64,000 nucleotides of DNA from Przewalskia tangutica (taxonomy: Eukaryota; Streptophyta; Magnoliopsida; Solanales; Solanaceae), in contig CM056733.1 of the NCBI GenBank assembly GCA_029844215.1, positions 11,777,501-11,841,500 on the forward strand, written 5' to 3'. This document shows positions 23,701 through 33,090 of this stretch, piece by piece. The stretch's first letter is position 1; every line of letters begins with the position of its first letter. The position numbers and the translations under genes were made by a program. The notes under the pieces were generated by a model. The model was given only the letters and a program-made list of their open reading frames with translations. It had not been told where the DNA came from and ran no database searches.

Positions 23701-26700
23701 TTCGGGCCACATAGAATTTATTTGCATAAATACTTCCATTTTAAAAAAGCCTAAATATTTTACATAAAACATGTGGGCGACGACCTTTAATAATTCTGTA
23801 AGATCTATACCTGGAAAGAACCTTACTTTTGATTAGGATCATCACCAATTGAACCATTGGCAGTTAAAACTGAGAGGATTTTGGTGACTTACGTAATAAG
23901 TTAAAGATATAGTAGGAGCTATAAAAAGGTCACAAACTATTCAAAAAAAAGTGTGAGTGTGTGTGTGTGTATGGACTCTGAAAGCTGCTGATAACATTGA
24001 AAAAAGATTAAAAAAATTGCAACACAAAAGACTACCTTTAAAGTGATTTTGTTTGTGGAGCTTAAATTTCTGCAGTGTAGAATTTATAAGCAGGAGTTAT
24101 CTACTCTATACATTTCAGATTGCACGCATGTGTTTCTCATTGAAGATGTAAAAATGCTAGAGTTCCTGATTGAAAGGATACTATAAGCTTCTATCAATGA
24201 ACTAATCAGTCAACTACGCCTTAATCACAAACTAATTCGGGTCGACTACACAAATCTTCTATATACATTCTTTCTTTTCGAGTCCATTCCATTCTATTAC
24301 TAAATAATATTGTAAGAAAAATAGGAGTTATCTAAAACTACAGTTTCTCTAAATTCATACTAACATACAAATCTTTAATCGAACTACAAACACTAAATTC
24401 CAGGGAAACAACATCAGCTACTATTTGCAACACAAAAGACTACCTTTATTGTTTGTGGAGTTTAAATTCCTGCAGTGTAGAATTTATAAGCAGGAGTTAA
24501 CTACTCTATACATTTCAGATTGCATGCATGTGTTTCTCATTGAAGATCTAAAAATGCTAGAGTTCCTGATTGAAACGATACTATAAGCTTCTATCAATGA
24601 ACTAATCAGTCAACTACGCTTAATCCAAACTAATTCGGGTCGACTACACAAATCTTCTATATACATTCTTTCTTTTCGAGTCCATTCCATCCATTACTAA
24701 ATATATTGTAAGAAAAACTAGGGGTTATCTAAAACTACAGTTTCTCTAAATTCATACTAACATACAAATCTGTAATCGAACTACAAACACTAAATTCCTG
24801 GCAAACAACATCAGCTACTATTGAAAGCGTCTAATAGGCTATTACTAATACTTGCAGACTTCAAAAAGTTAAGCTTTCCCCAGTAGAAATGGGAGAAATC
24901 AGTGCCATCCTCAATCACCAATCGTTACATGTATCATGTGAAGCTCAAGAAGGAATGAATCAGAAATAGCAACCACAATTGTGATTAAGACCACCTATTG
25001 TATACATTTAGCAGTTTATATCCCCAACTCTTACATGTCCCAAAATCTGAACAAAACAATTAAAGTATGTTACATAGATGCCCAGTGCATAAAGTATTGA
25101 AAGTAGCAACTTTCTCAAAAAGCTTGTGATGGTCAAACAAAACAGGTGTAGCTATTTTCATGTTACAAGTCAGCATATTGTACCAACCACTTGTTTCTGC
25201 AGAAGCTCCCCTGGTTTTTATCAATTTGAATATGTTTCTAATTCTCATAGTAGAGCATTCTTATATGTAGTTAGCCTTTACATTTTCAGGAAAAGAACAT
25301 ACCATGAGAGGTATTAGACATGCTAAAGACAAACTGAATAGGTTTCATATGGTTATAATTACCTTTTAGGAGCCTTTTGATAAATCAGAAACTCAATTCA
25401 CAAACAACAACTTAAGAACTTAGTTTACATAGCACAACATGTATTGCAAAGATTTCCTGAAACTTCTATTAAACAAAAAACTCGAAGACTATGACTAGAA
25501 CATAAATACAATATCTCCCCAGTTATTCAGCCTTCTGTTGAATAGAAAACTCATGTTGAACAGAAAACTCAAAGACTGTGACTAGAACATTGAATTGTAA
25601 GAAAGTTGTCTATGTTAAGTAAGCACTACCCTTAAGTTAATTGAGAGAAATGTCATAAAAAAGGATGATGTGATGCAGTGAATATTCTTTTCATCAATAA
25701 TTGTCAGGTTTTGACACATCTTTTAGGGTTAGAGGTGGCAGACAGTGAGGCACCTTAAATTGTGATCGCGATTCCGCTTCTAATTTGTTATAGAAAGCTC
25801 GTTCCTCGGCAGAGAAAGCCACCTTCTTCAACTGTATCGTTTTTGGTGGTAAGTTTATAATTGGCTCACCATCAATCACGGTACCTAATCAGTAAAGTTC
25901 AGATAATGAGCTACACATAAAAATATCTGTTGAAGATCTAATTATGGAAGTAATTTAACAGACTTGTAATGAACACATGAGAGTGAATTAGGTTATAGCA
26001 AATTTGAAAGATAATATATTGAACAAAAGAACATAAACCCCATTCAGACACACATGCATGCGCCACATAGATGCATGGGTAGTAAAATAAAATGTGATTG
26101 AGAAAAAATGAATACAGAAAGCTGCTGCTGCATCAAGATCACTTTGTGGTCCATAGAGGAAAACTTCAGTACGGAGACTACAACAACAACATCCCACAAG
26201 TGGGGTCTAGAGAGGTTAGAATGTACGCACACCTTACCCCTACCTTTGTGGGTAGAGAGGCTGTTTCTGGTAGACACCCTCGGCTTAAAAGAAGTGTAAT
26301 CAAAGAAGGATCAGTACGCAAACTATTTTGTAACAATTTGCCATTGTAACCAGTGTCAAAAGAAAATGCATAAGGGAGGTAAATATTTTTGAAAATCCAG
26401 GGCTGTAGCAAGACCAAAAGGCTTAAATCCCATGATCTTCTCATTTAGCAGTTCCTGTTACAAAAATACAATACACTAAGATAACAACAAGGAGATGTCA
26501 ATTGTTACCTTTTGTTCGCCGCAACATTATGGCCCTCAAAATTGCTTGAAGCTTCTTATACCCATTAATTGAATTTATAGCAATCGGAAACTTAATTTGG
26601 CTGCAAAATGATTTATATTCAGCATATGGATCATATCTCAGAAATCTGAAGTAGCTGAATAGTTCATCAATGGCATTTTGTATCGGTGTTCCAGATAAGC

Positions 26701-29615
26701 ACCACCTTCGTTTTGCTCTAAGACTGCAGCATGCTCTAGCAACTTGTGTTCTATGATTCTTTATTGTCTGTGCTTCATCTAAAATCACCCTAAACCAACT
26801 GACTTTGGAAAGAGTACCACAATTAGGATCAAAGTCATCTAAATCAAATCCTTTTCTGCCCTTTTTTCCTCTCTTACTCAAGGATGTCTTTTTCCGCTTC
26901 TTACTTGAAGAGAAGTCGGAAGATATTCCGAATCTCTCTCCATTTTTTTGGTCATCGTCATCCTCCTCAGCTAAAGCTTGTTTAGGAACTTCATTTGTTA
27001 CAATGGCATACGTAGTCAGGACCACATCATATTTTGCCAGTTCCGCCGGATTCTTAGTCCTACTACCTCCATGATAGACTAGAATTGATAGACTTGCGTC
27101 ATCTGTTACTTTCTCATCCAATTCCCGAGCCCATTGTCGAACAATACTTGCTGGACACACTACCAACGTACCAGCTGCTGGCCTCCTACGACGAAACCCT
27201 TTTATAGACGTTCTTGCATCTGGAATCACCTCAACACCATCTATTTCTCCACGCTGGTTTGTTTCCTGAGAAGCAGGAACGACATTTTCATCATCATCAT
27301 CCAAATTTAAGGCTTCAGCTTTAATAGCATCCAGATCTTTTGCTTTAGACTTATCCTGAGCTGATCTCTGCATCTGTATGAGGGCAATCATTGAAATAGT
27401 CTTACCAAGACCCTGTAACATAACAGAATAGACAATAAACATGATTAATACCAGCAGAAGTGCAAGAAGAAACTAAGCAGAATAAGGCCAAAGTTGATTA
27501 TACTTGACCTGATCATCAGCCAGAATACCACCCGAACAATGTACACTACCAGTTTCTTTTTGAAGCATCCACGCCAAAGCAATTCTCTAATGGAGGGAAA
27601 ATGTAGTTAGAACACATACTATAACAAGAAAATAAATGGATATTTAAAGTAGCACAAGTAGACCTGGTGTCTTAGGAGAGAAACTGATAAAAGACCTTCT
27701 GGCAGACGAGCTTCTACCTTAGGTTGGTTCAAATCCTGACATAAAAGAACACGAGTATGTTAAACTATAAGCTGAATAAACATACAAGAGATGCAGCCTC
27801 TGGAGGCTCATAGTGCAACAACGACTATGCCTCAGTTCCAAACAGTCGGGGTCGGCGCTATATAAGCTCAACTCATGTCATACCAAATGAAAGATAGAAA
27901 TGAAAAATAAGTTGAATATATATAAATAATAGTAATTAATAATAATATTAAAAGTTCTCTATATTTGTACTGGAGGCTCAGAGTGCATTTAAAACAATGT
28001 TTTTTAATAGGGAAACATACACCACGTCACACCTAATCAGACTTCTAGCCAAGGGCGAATTTTCTATGTAAATTATGGTGCAGGTGGACCCATGGTCTCC
28101 CTGTAAATCTAGGTATTTACACATATTTTCTACCTGCTCACACCAATCCTCCAAAAAGGCTCAATGGTGCACTGGGTTATTTACCTAGATGATTAAGGAT
28201 AAACTCCCACTTCATACTTCTTTTCTTATTCTTTTAGTGGTGCACCCACGTTCTAGAAATCCTTGATCCGACTCTGCTTCCAGCAGATCCACAAAAAGCA
28301 TAGCAATCAAATACATGTTATATCTTCCCTAGAGGATCAAAGATACATTTTTCAGAGTTGAGATGGAACTAATATTCTGAGGATGCATTCGAGTCAATTT
28401 TGAGATAAATCAGTATCACCCACGTACTAAAAATCGCTGCTCCTTTTCCCCAAAAAGGAAACGATCTGAGATTATAGATACTAGAAACTAAATTTTAAAA
28501 AAATCCGGTCATGTCAATAAAGTCATGAACTTTTCTAATAAAAAAATGGAAACTACAGAAAGGAAACCAAATCCCACCAGAAAGATAAGCATTTCAATTT
28601 CTTCCAACAGATAAAACAACAGAGCATTGGCAAGAAACAACCATTGTGTTCTAGACTAGCTTGGTTCTGTTCAACTGTATGGTTTCAAGCATACAGAATA
28701 ATTAATTCAGAAATAGACAAGGGATATCAATTGAATCTATTATGGGGAGGAGGGATAGCGAAGACCTTCGGGATAAAAAAAAGAAGATACAATGCATGAA
28801 TTGTGCAATCCAATACAGAATTTATGAATCACAAGAAAGTACCTGCAGAGCAGCTTGAAAGATGAGTCTCTCATCAGCTGCTGCAGCTCTCTCTTCAGCT
28901 GTCCCAAAGGTATCGCTTACACTGGTATATTGAGCACCTGAAGTGGTCTTTCTGTGCATCAAAGACGGAGGTAATACTCTGCTTCCTTTGTTTTCATAGA
29001 GAACTAACTCATTATGGTTGCCTTTCCTGTAGTTATCACCACCACTGCTTGAACTTGCCCATGCAGATTGACGAGTCTGACTACTGCCAGGTACATCCGA
29101 AGACTGAAGGGATGTTGGAAGAGTCCGCTTTAGAGTTTGTTGCGGAAAATTCTTCCTATTATCTGCATCAAAAACAAAGGTTTTCTTTTCAATAAACAGT
29201 CCTGTGCGAACTATTCCTGCCTCTAATACTTGTCACAGACCATTATTACCATTTCCAGGAAAGTACATCACGTCTTTAATTGCTCGCGAACTTGATGGTC
29301 CACTGTCATCAATAATAGTTGGAAGCTGCGAGGATCTATTACTATGATAGTTGGAGGAGCTTCCATTAAGAAAACTTGGTCTTGTAGGCGACGGAACCTT
29401 TTGGAATGGTCGGCTATCTGACATTGTTCCATGGTGTTATAGATAAACTCACGATAACTTTGTGCCAGGAAGAGAGAGAAAAAAGTCAATTCTTTACCTG
29501 TTGCCCATGATGGAAGGACTCGAGAAGTGGCAGAATCCCTGAGAGGTGACTCATCTTGGTAGTTGTCTATTTCACGCAAATCCGAATCATCTGAAGAGAT
29601 TGATATTGCATCCAT
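17788..29615 (-). CDS. CHR28: SNF2/RING helicase, CHR27/CHR28 (FRG1/FRG2) type
   Basis: Eleven exons join in frame to 955 codons plus stop: 29615-29498, 29417-29250, 29162-28843, 27735-27664, 27586-27509, 27412-26509, 25884-25754, 22830-22609, 21771-21232, 18585-18376, 17892-17788. All introns are GT-AG. Seen in the protein: an Ile-Ser acidic start (ISISSDDSDL, possible SUMO-interacting motif), Walker A DDQGLGKT (250-257), a basic linker KKRKKTSLSKRGKKGRKG (423-440, possible NLS), Walker B DEAQ (464-467), motif III SGTPIQN (492-498) and LRRTKG (549-554). A C3HC4 RING follows with Cys667, 670, 682, His684, Cys687, 690, 702, 707, then helicase lobe 2 ending in DRAHRIGQTR (891-900) and a VEDLRYLF tail. 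This is the Rad5/16-like SNF2 subfamily. The Arabidopsis relatives FRG1/FRG2 are nuclear ATPases linked to RNA-directed DNA methylation. Length and domain order match the family with no break, so the gene looks functional. Whether it is orthologous to CHR28 or CHR27 is not decided. Confidence 0.93.
18701..18930. repeat. 114-bp tandem duplication in intron 9
   Basis: The block starting GCAGCACTGGTACTCCAATG at 18701 is repeated at 18815 with only a few differences, including CTCGGTAAG versus CTCAGTAAG. It lies just inside the intron upstream of exon 10, on the acceptor side. The open frame with a repeated LVCNYCMYSF stretch is caused by this duplication. Confidence 0.85.
19081..19667. mobile_element. 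Non-autonomous DNA transposon (hAT-like MITE) in intron 9
   Basis: The ends are a perfect 10-bp inverted repeat, AGGGGTGGGC and GCCCACCCCT, followed inward by complementary GGTTTTTCGGTTT/AAACCGAAAA-type tracts. This is the well-known plant AGGGGTGGGCA type of short DNA element. No coding sequence is present. Flanking DNA contains GAACATAT on both sides (19064-19071 and 19671-19678), but not directly adjacent to the ends, so the target duplication is uncertain. Confidence 0.75.
20859..20971. mobile_element. 113-bp foldback MITE in intron 9
   Basis: The ends GTTGCACGGACTCTTCA and TGAAGAGTCCGAGCAAC are inverted repeats differing by one base. An inner pair, TCGGATTCTCCAAAA and TTTTGGAGAATCCGA, is perfect, so the whole element can fold into a long hairpin. 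Related copies are common in Solanaceae introns. A GATGATGT repeat occurs close to both ends. A small-RNA precursor role is possible but unproven. Confidence 0.8.
24018..24822. repeat. ~400-bp tandem duplication in intron 7
   Basis: Copy one (24018-24425) and copy two (24426-24822) both begin TGCAACACAAAAGACTACCT and end AACAACATCAGCTACTATT. They differ by scattered substitutions and short deletions. Together they make up over a quarter of the 2.9-kb intron. No transposon termini are seen, so it looks like a local segmental duplication. Confidence 0.9.
26178..26292 (-). mobile_element. TS/SolS-type SINE tail in intron 6
   Basis: Read on the minus strand: CTTTTAAGCCGAGGGTGTCT, then CAGAAACAGCCTCTCTACC, AAGGTAGGGGTAAGGTGTGC, AGACCCCACTTGTGGGATG and a TTG-repeat tail. 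This is the longest of the isolated SINE-type tails in the window. It still lacks a clear tRNA-like 5' part with pol III boxes. It is in the same orientation as the host gene and lies wholly inside the intron. Confidence 0.8.
27800..27872 (-). mobile_element. SINE-like fragment in intron 3
   Basis: On the minus strand the words ATAGCGCCGACCCCGACTG, TTTGGAACTGAGGCATAGT and CGTTGTTGCA recall the common Solanaceae retroposon tail with GCCGACCCCAACTTGTTTGG and TGAGGCGTAGTTGTTGTT. It is short, diverged and has no clear ends, so the family is tentative. Confidence 0.45.
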
Positions 29616-29887
29616 TGGAGAGAATATAGAACTAACCTGTACTCAAGGAACACTATGGCAACTTCATAACAGGCACTCGAATAATTCAGAAACTACATGG
29701 TAAACTATTCCATTACCAGACGGGAGCAATGTCTTAAAAGCAAGTTAATAACCAGTTTGCGGAAGAAGGTACGGGTATACTATAGAAAATCAGCAACGGG
29801 ATCCACACGGTCATGCATCTAATGAGTAACATCAAACCATCCTACTGTAAAAAAAACAAAGGAATTGAATAACATATAACGGATACC

Positions 29888-30036
29888 AAAAAAAAAAAAA
29901 AAAAACACCCGCTATGCACGGGAAAGGGCCATACAACAAAGGTCTATTATATCTGCAAGACACGACTTGAACGCGTGACCTCTTGGCCACATTCCAGCAA
30001 CTTTAGCTTTAGCAGTAACTCCAAGGCTGCCCTTCA
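29888..30036 (-). mobile_element. Au-type SINE in the 5' UTR intron
   Basis: The minus strand starts AAGGGCAGCCTTGGAGTTAC, has a box-B-like GGTCACGCGTTCAAGTCG (pol III promoter), then CAGATATAATAGACC, GGCCCTTTCCCGTGCATAGC and a run of T. This is the order of the Au SINE family, which is tRNA-derived and ends in T instead of A. A few internal segments are shortened compared with the usual ~180 bp. The T-run appears as the A-run at 29888-29904. Confidence 0.8.
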
Positions 30037-30318
30037 AAGGGACAGAAAAAGGGTTCCACTATGCCCAAAGAATGGAGGTGGAGTACAATGATCCTTTGTA
30101 CAAGAACAAAGGTGATATCCAGAGTTGCAACAACTATAGGAGTATCAAATTGTTAAGCCACACAATGAAAGTGTGGGAAAGGGTCGTGGAGATGAGGGTG
30201 AGAAGAGGCGCGTCTATTTCTGAGAACCAGTTTGGTTTCATGTCGGGGCGTTCGACACAGAAATCATACATCTTATTAGGAGATTGGTGGAGCAGTATAG
30301 AGAGATGAAGAAAGACTT

Positions 30319-30532
30319 ACCTTAAAGCGAGAAGTTGGAAAGAGAACTCTTTCACTTTTTTTTGTTTTATTCTAAGTAGTCTCTTTATGTGTTTAGTAGA
30401 TAAGAACGGGTCTTCGTCAAAAAACTCCGAGGCATTTAAGTCGCCTGCTTCACACCTTCTATGATATGATAGGGGAAATATTTCCGCACGAGTACTAATT
30501 TGATTAGCATAAATGAGCCTCTTCTGAGCCCT
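30319..30532. other. ~215-bp foreign block replacing part of the LINE
   Basis: LINE homology stops after GAGAGATGAAGAAAGAC and resumes at GTTTTCATCGACCTCGAG. The few codons expected between them are replaced by an AT-rich block unrelated to the LINE. On the minus strand the block ends CTTTAAG/GTAAGT, a strong match to a plant donor site. The replaced bases argue for deletion plus filler rather than a clean transposon insertion. Confidence 0.6.
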
Positions 30533-31796
30533 TGAGGTTTTCATCGACCTCGAGAAGGCATACGACAGAGTTCCTAAGGAGGTTTTATGGAGATGTTTGG
30601 ACGTTAGAGGGGTACTTGTGGCGTACATTAGGGTGATCAAGAATATGTATGATGGAGCCAAGACAAGAGTATGGACAGTAGGAGGAGACTCAGAGCACTT
30701 CCCAGTGATGATAGTGATGATGGGGCTGCACTGCACCAGGGATAACCCTTAGCCCATTCCTATTTGCTTTGGTGATGGACGGGCTGACGCGACAAATTCA
30801 AGGGGTACTATGGTGTATGTTATTCGCAGACGACATAGTCCTGATTGATGAAATTCGCAGTAGAGTGAACGTCAAGCTAGAGGTTGGAGACAGATTCTGG
30901 AGTCTAAAGGGTTCAGGTTGAGTAGGACCAAGACAAAATATTTGGAGTGCAAGTTCATCAACAGGAGCGACCCTGAGACAGGTGTGGAGGTAAGTCTTGG
31001 TACGCAGGTCATTCCAAAGAAAGGAAGTTTCAAGTACCTAGGGTCTATTATTCAAGGGAATTGAGAGATTGATGACGATGTCACACATCGTATTGGGGCA
31101 TGGTGGATGAAATAGAGGCACGCATCTGGAGTCTTGTGCGACAAAAAGGTGGCACTAAAACTTAAAGGCAAGTTCTATAGGGTGGTGATTAGACCGACTA
31201 TGTTGTATGGGGCGGGGTGTTGGTCAGTCAAGACTTCGCACATACAAAAGATGAAAGTTGCGGAGATGAAAATGCTGAAATGGATGTGTGAGCATACAAG
31301 GAAAGATAGGATTAAAAATGATGATATCCGGGAGAAAGTGAGAGAGGCCTCGGTGGATGATAAGATGCGGAAAGCGAGATTGAGATGGTTCGAGCATGTG
31401 CAGAGGAGAGACATAGATGCCCCAGTACGGAGGTGTGAGAGGTTGGGTACAAAAGGGGTAGATCGAAGAAGTATTATGGAGAGGTGATTAGACGGGACAT
31501 GGCGCAAGTGCAACTTACTGAGGACATGACCTTACATAGGGGTTGCGGAGGACACAGATTAGGGTAGAAGAGTAGTAGGTACTCAAGCGTAGTCTTACTT
31601 ATGCTTACAAATTGATAGTTGTAGGGTTATTACGGTACGCCCGATTACCTATCATACTTATAGACACATTATTGCTGTATAATCCACTGTAGACTAATTT
31701 CTGCTTCTTTAGCGTATTTTGTGTATTTTGTTTAGCTTATTTAGTTCTGTTAGTTACTGCCCCTTTTGTTCGAATGCACTTTATACTACTTTAATT

Positions 31797-31866
31797 CATT
31801 ATCTTACTCCTTACTCCTTACTCCTTACTCCTTACTCCTTACTCCTTACTCCTTACTCCTTACTCC
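31797..31866 (+). repeat. (TTACTCC)n microsatellite in the LINE 3' UTR
   Basis: About nine perfect 7-bp units. It lies between the LINE coding remnant and the conserved SINE-like tail, so the LINE tail downstream is still part of the same element. Confidence 0.9.
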
Positions 31867-32340
31867 TGATTTGTTTTGATTGTTCTGTTTGTGATTATGC
31901 TTTATCTTGAGCCGAGGGTCTCCCAACAGCCGCTCTACTTACCAAGGTGGAGGTAAGTTCTGTGTACACTCTATCCTCCCCAGACCCCACGATGTGGGAT
32001 TACACTGTCTATGTTGTTGTTATGTCACTTAGAAGAAATTGCAGTTTGCAGAAGGCATGCATGGAGAGAGTATACATAAGGAATTTGATCATTAACTCAA
32101 AATTGTCACATTCAAGAATCGAGAAAAAGTTTAAATTTGTTAGTAAAAGAGAAAGAAGGGAACAACTCAATTTCACATATAAATGAAAGAAGCAATTTTT
32201 AGTGAAAAGTAGAGTGGAGTGGAGTATACCTAATTGGGGATCGAAGCCCTAATTAAGTCAGAGGCGGAGAAACGATGAGTACATTCCCTCCTATTTTGGG
32301 GTGTGGGTCTTCGCTTCGCTTCTTTGTTCGCTTCAATGAT

Positions 32341-33090
32341 ATTGGATTTCCTTTAACAGTACCAAATCTTTCTTGACTTTCTTTCTACAACATTAGCTAC
32401 ATGACAGCGTCAAATGGTTATTATTTTGATATTTTCTTTATGTCTCATTTTTCTTTTTGAAATTGTTAGTATTTTCATAATGATCACACTACGGCTGTCC
32501 AACTGGGCGGCGCTATCCGACCCCACCCCAATCCCGCCTGACTTTGTACTGGGATCGAATATCGGTACTCGATATCAGTTTTGTTATGGGGTCGAAAAAG
32601 TTTCCCGACCCCGACCCTTCCCACACAGCCCCCGACCCCTTCTAGTAGTTGCACAATGGCTTGGGCAATCTGGCCGTTGTGCAACGGTCAAATCTCCCTA
32701 CCCCAACCCCTACCCCTAATATTTATTTTTAATCCTTAAGTTATTATATTTACATTTTAACTCAATTTTTCAAAATATAAATACTTCATTTTCTCTTCAT
32801 TATTTCTCACAAATCTTTCTACAATCTCTCTAATAATCTCTCAATCTATCTCTCATTCTCTCTACATTGTCTACTAAGTATTCAATTTTATTTATTCATT
32901 TAGGAGTGAAGTTGGCAACTAACTTGAGGATCATCCATCGAGCAAAATTTCAATTTTCAACCTCTCGATTACACGTCAACGTTACGTTGGCGTTTTGTAC
33001 ATTCGTTCATTCATTAAATTATTGTTGTTTCTTCACTTTAATTAGAGCACTTAATTTCATTATCTTTGATTATTTATTTGCATAATTATA
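32341..33090. other. hAT 5' flank and gene upstream region
   Basis: From 32341 to about 32470 lies AT-rich DNA that should include the helicase gene's upstream sequence. From about 32480 the sequence becomes C-rich (CCGACCCCACCCCAATCCCG and ACCCCGACCCTTCCCACAC), then AT- and CT-rich up to the hAT ATG. The C-rich block resembles the subterminal region of hAT elements. No terminal inverted repeat could be defined. Confidence 0.45.

Larger units (their letters stand above)
30065..32019 (+). mobile_element. 5'-truncated SolRTE-like LINE, degenerate
   Basis: Reverse-transcriptase words appear in order with frameshifts: LYKNKGDIQSCNNYRSIKLL, KVWERVVEMRVRR and ISENQFGFMSGRST (30072-30308). Then come VFIDLEKAYDRVPKEVLWRC, the catalytic FADDIVLIDE near 30826, and GSFKYLGSIIQG. 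The C-terminal part CDKKVALKLKGKFYRVVIRP to HIQKMKVAEMKMLKWMCEH is at 31134-31487. This is the RTE-clade LINE common in Solanaceae. The endonuclease and the start of the RT are missing, as in most 5'-truncated LINEs. The 3' end (from about 31903) is CTTGAGCCGAGGGTCTCC, CCAAGGTGGAGGTAAG, CAGACCCCA and TTGTTGTT, the same module as the SINE tails at 8246, 26178 and 56711. It is dead and lies antisense to the helicase gene. Confidence 0.88.
29636..32340 (-). promoter_or_regulatory. Probable 5' UTR exon, 5' UTR intron and start region of the helicase gene
   Basis: Directly upstream of the start ATG the minus strand has a good acceptor (TTGAGTACAG/G at 29637). About 2.6 kb away is a candidate non-coding first exon, about 32340-32230. 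It reads GAAGCGAAGCGAAGACCC, CTCATCGTTTCTCCGCCTC, TTAGGGCTTCGATCCCC and ends CAATTAG/GTATAC, a good donor. Such pyrimidine-rich exons with TTAGGGCTTCGAT resemble plant 5' UTRs. The proposed intron (29637-32229) holds an Au SINE and a LINE, so its original length was about 500 bp. No clear TATA box is seen. The model is inference and needs transcript data. Confidence 0.5.

Noticed and set aside
30317..30736. Minus-strand 139-codon frame as a host gene
   Set aside because: Most of it is antisense to LINE reverse transcriptase; only the filler block is unexplained. No protein family is recognisable.
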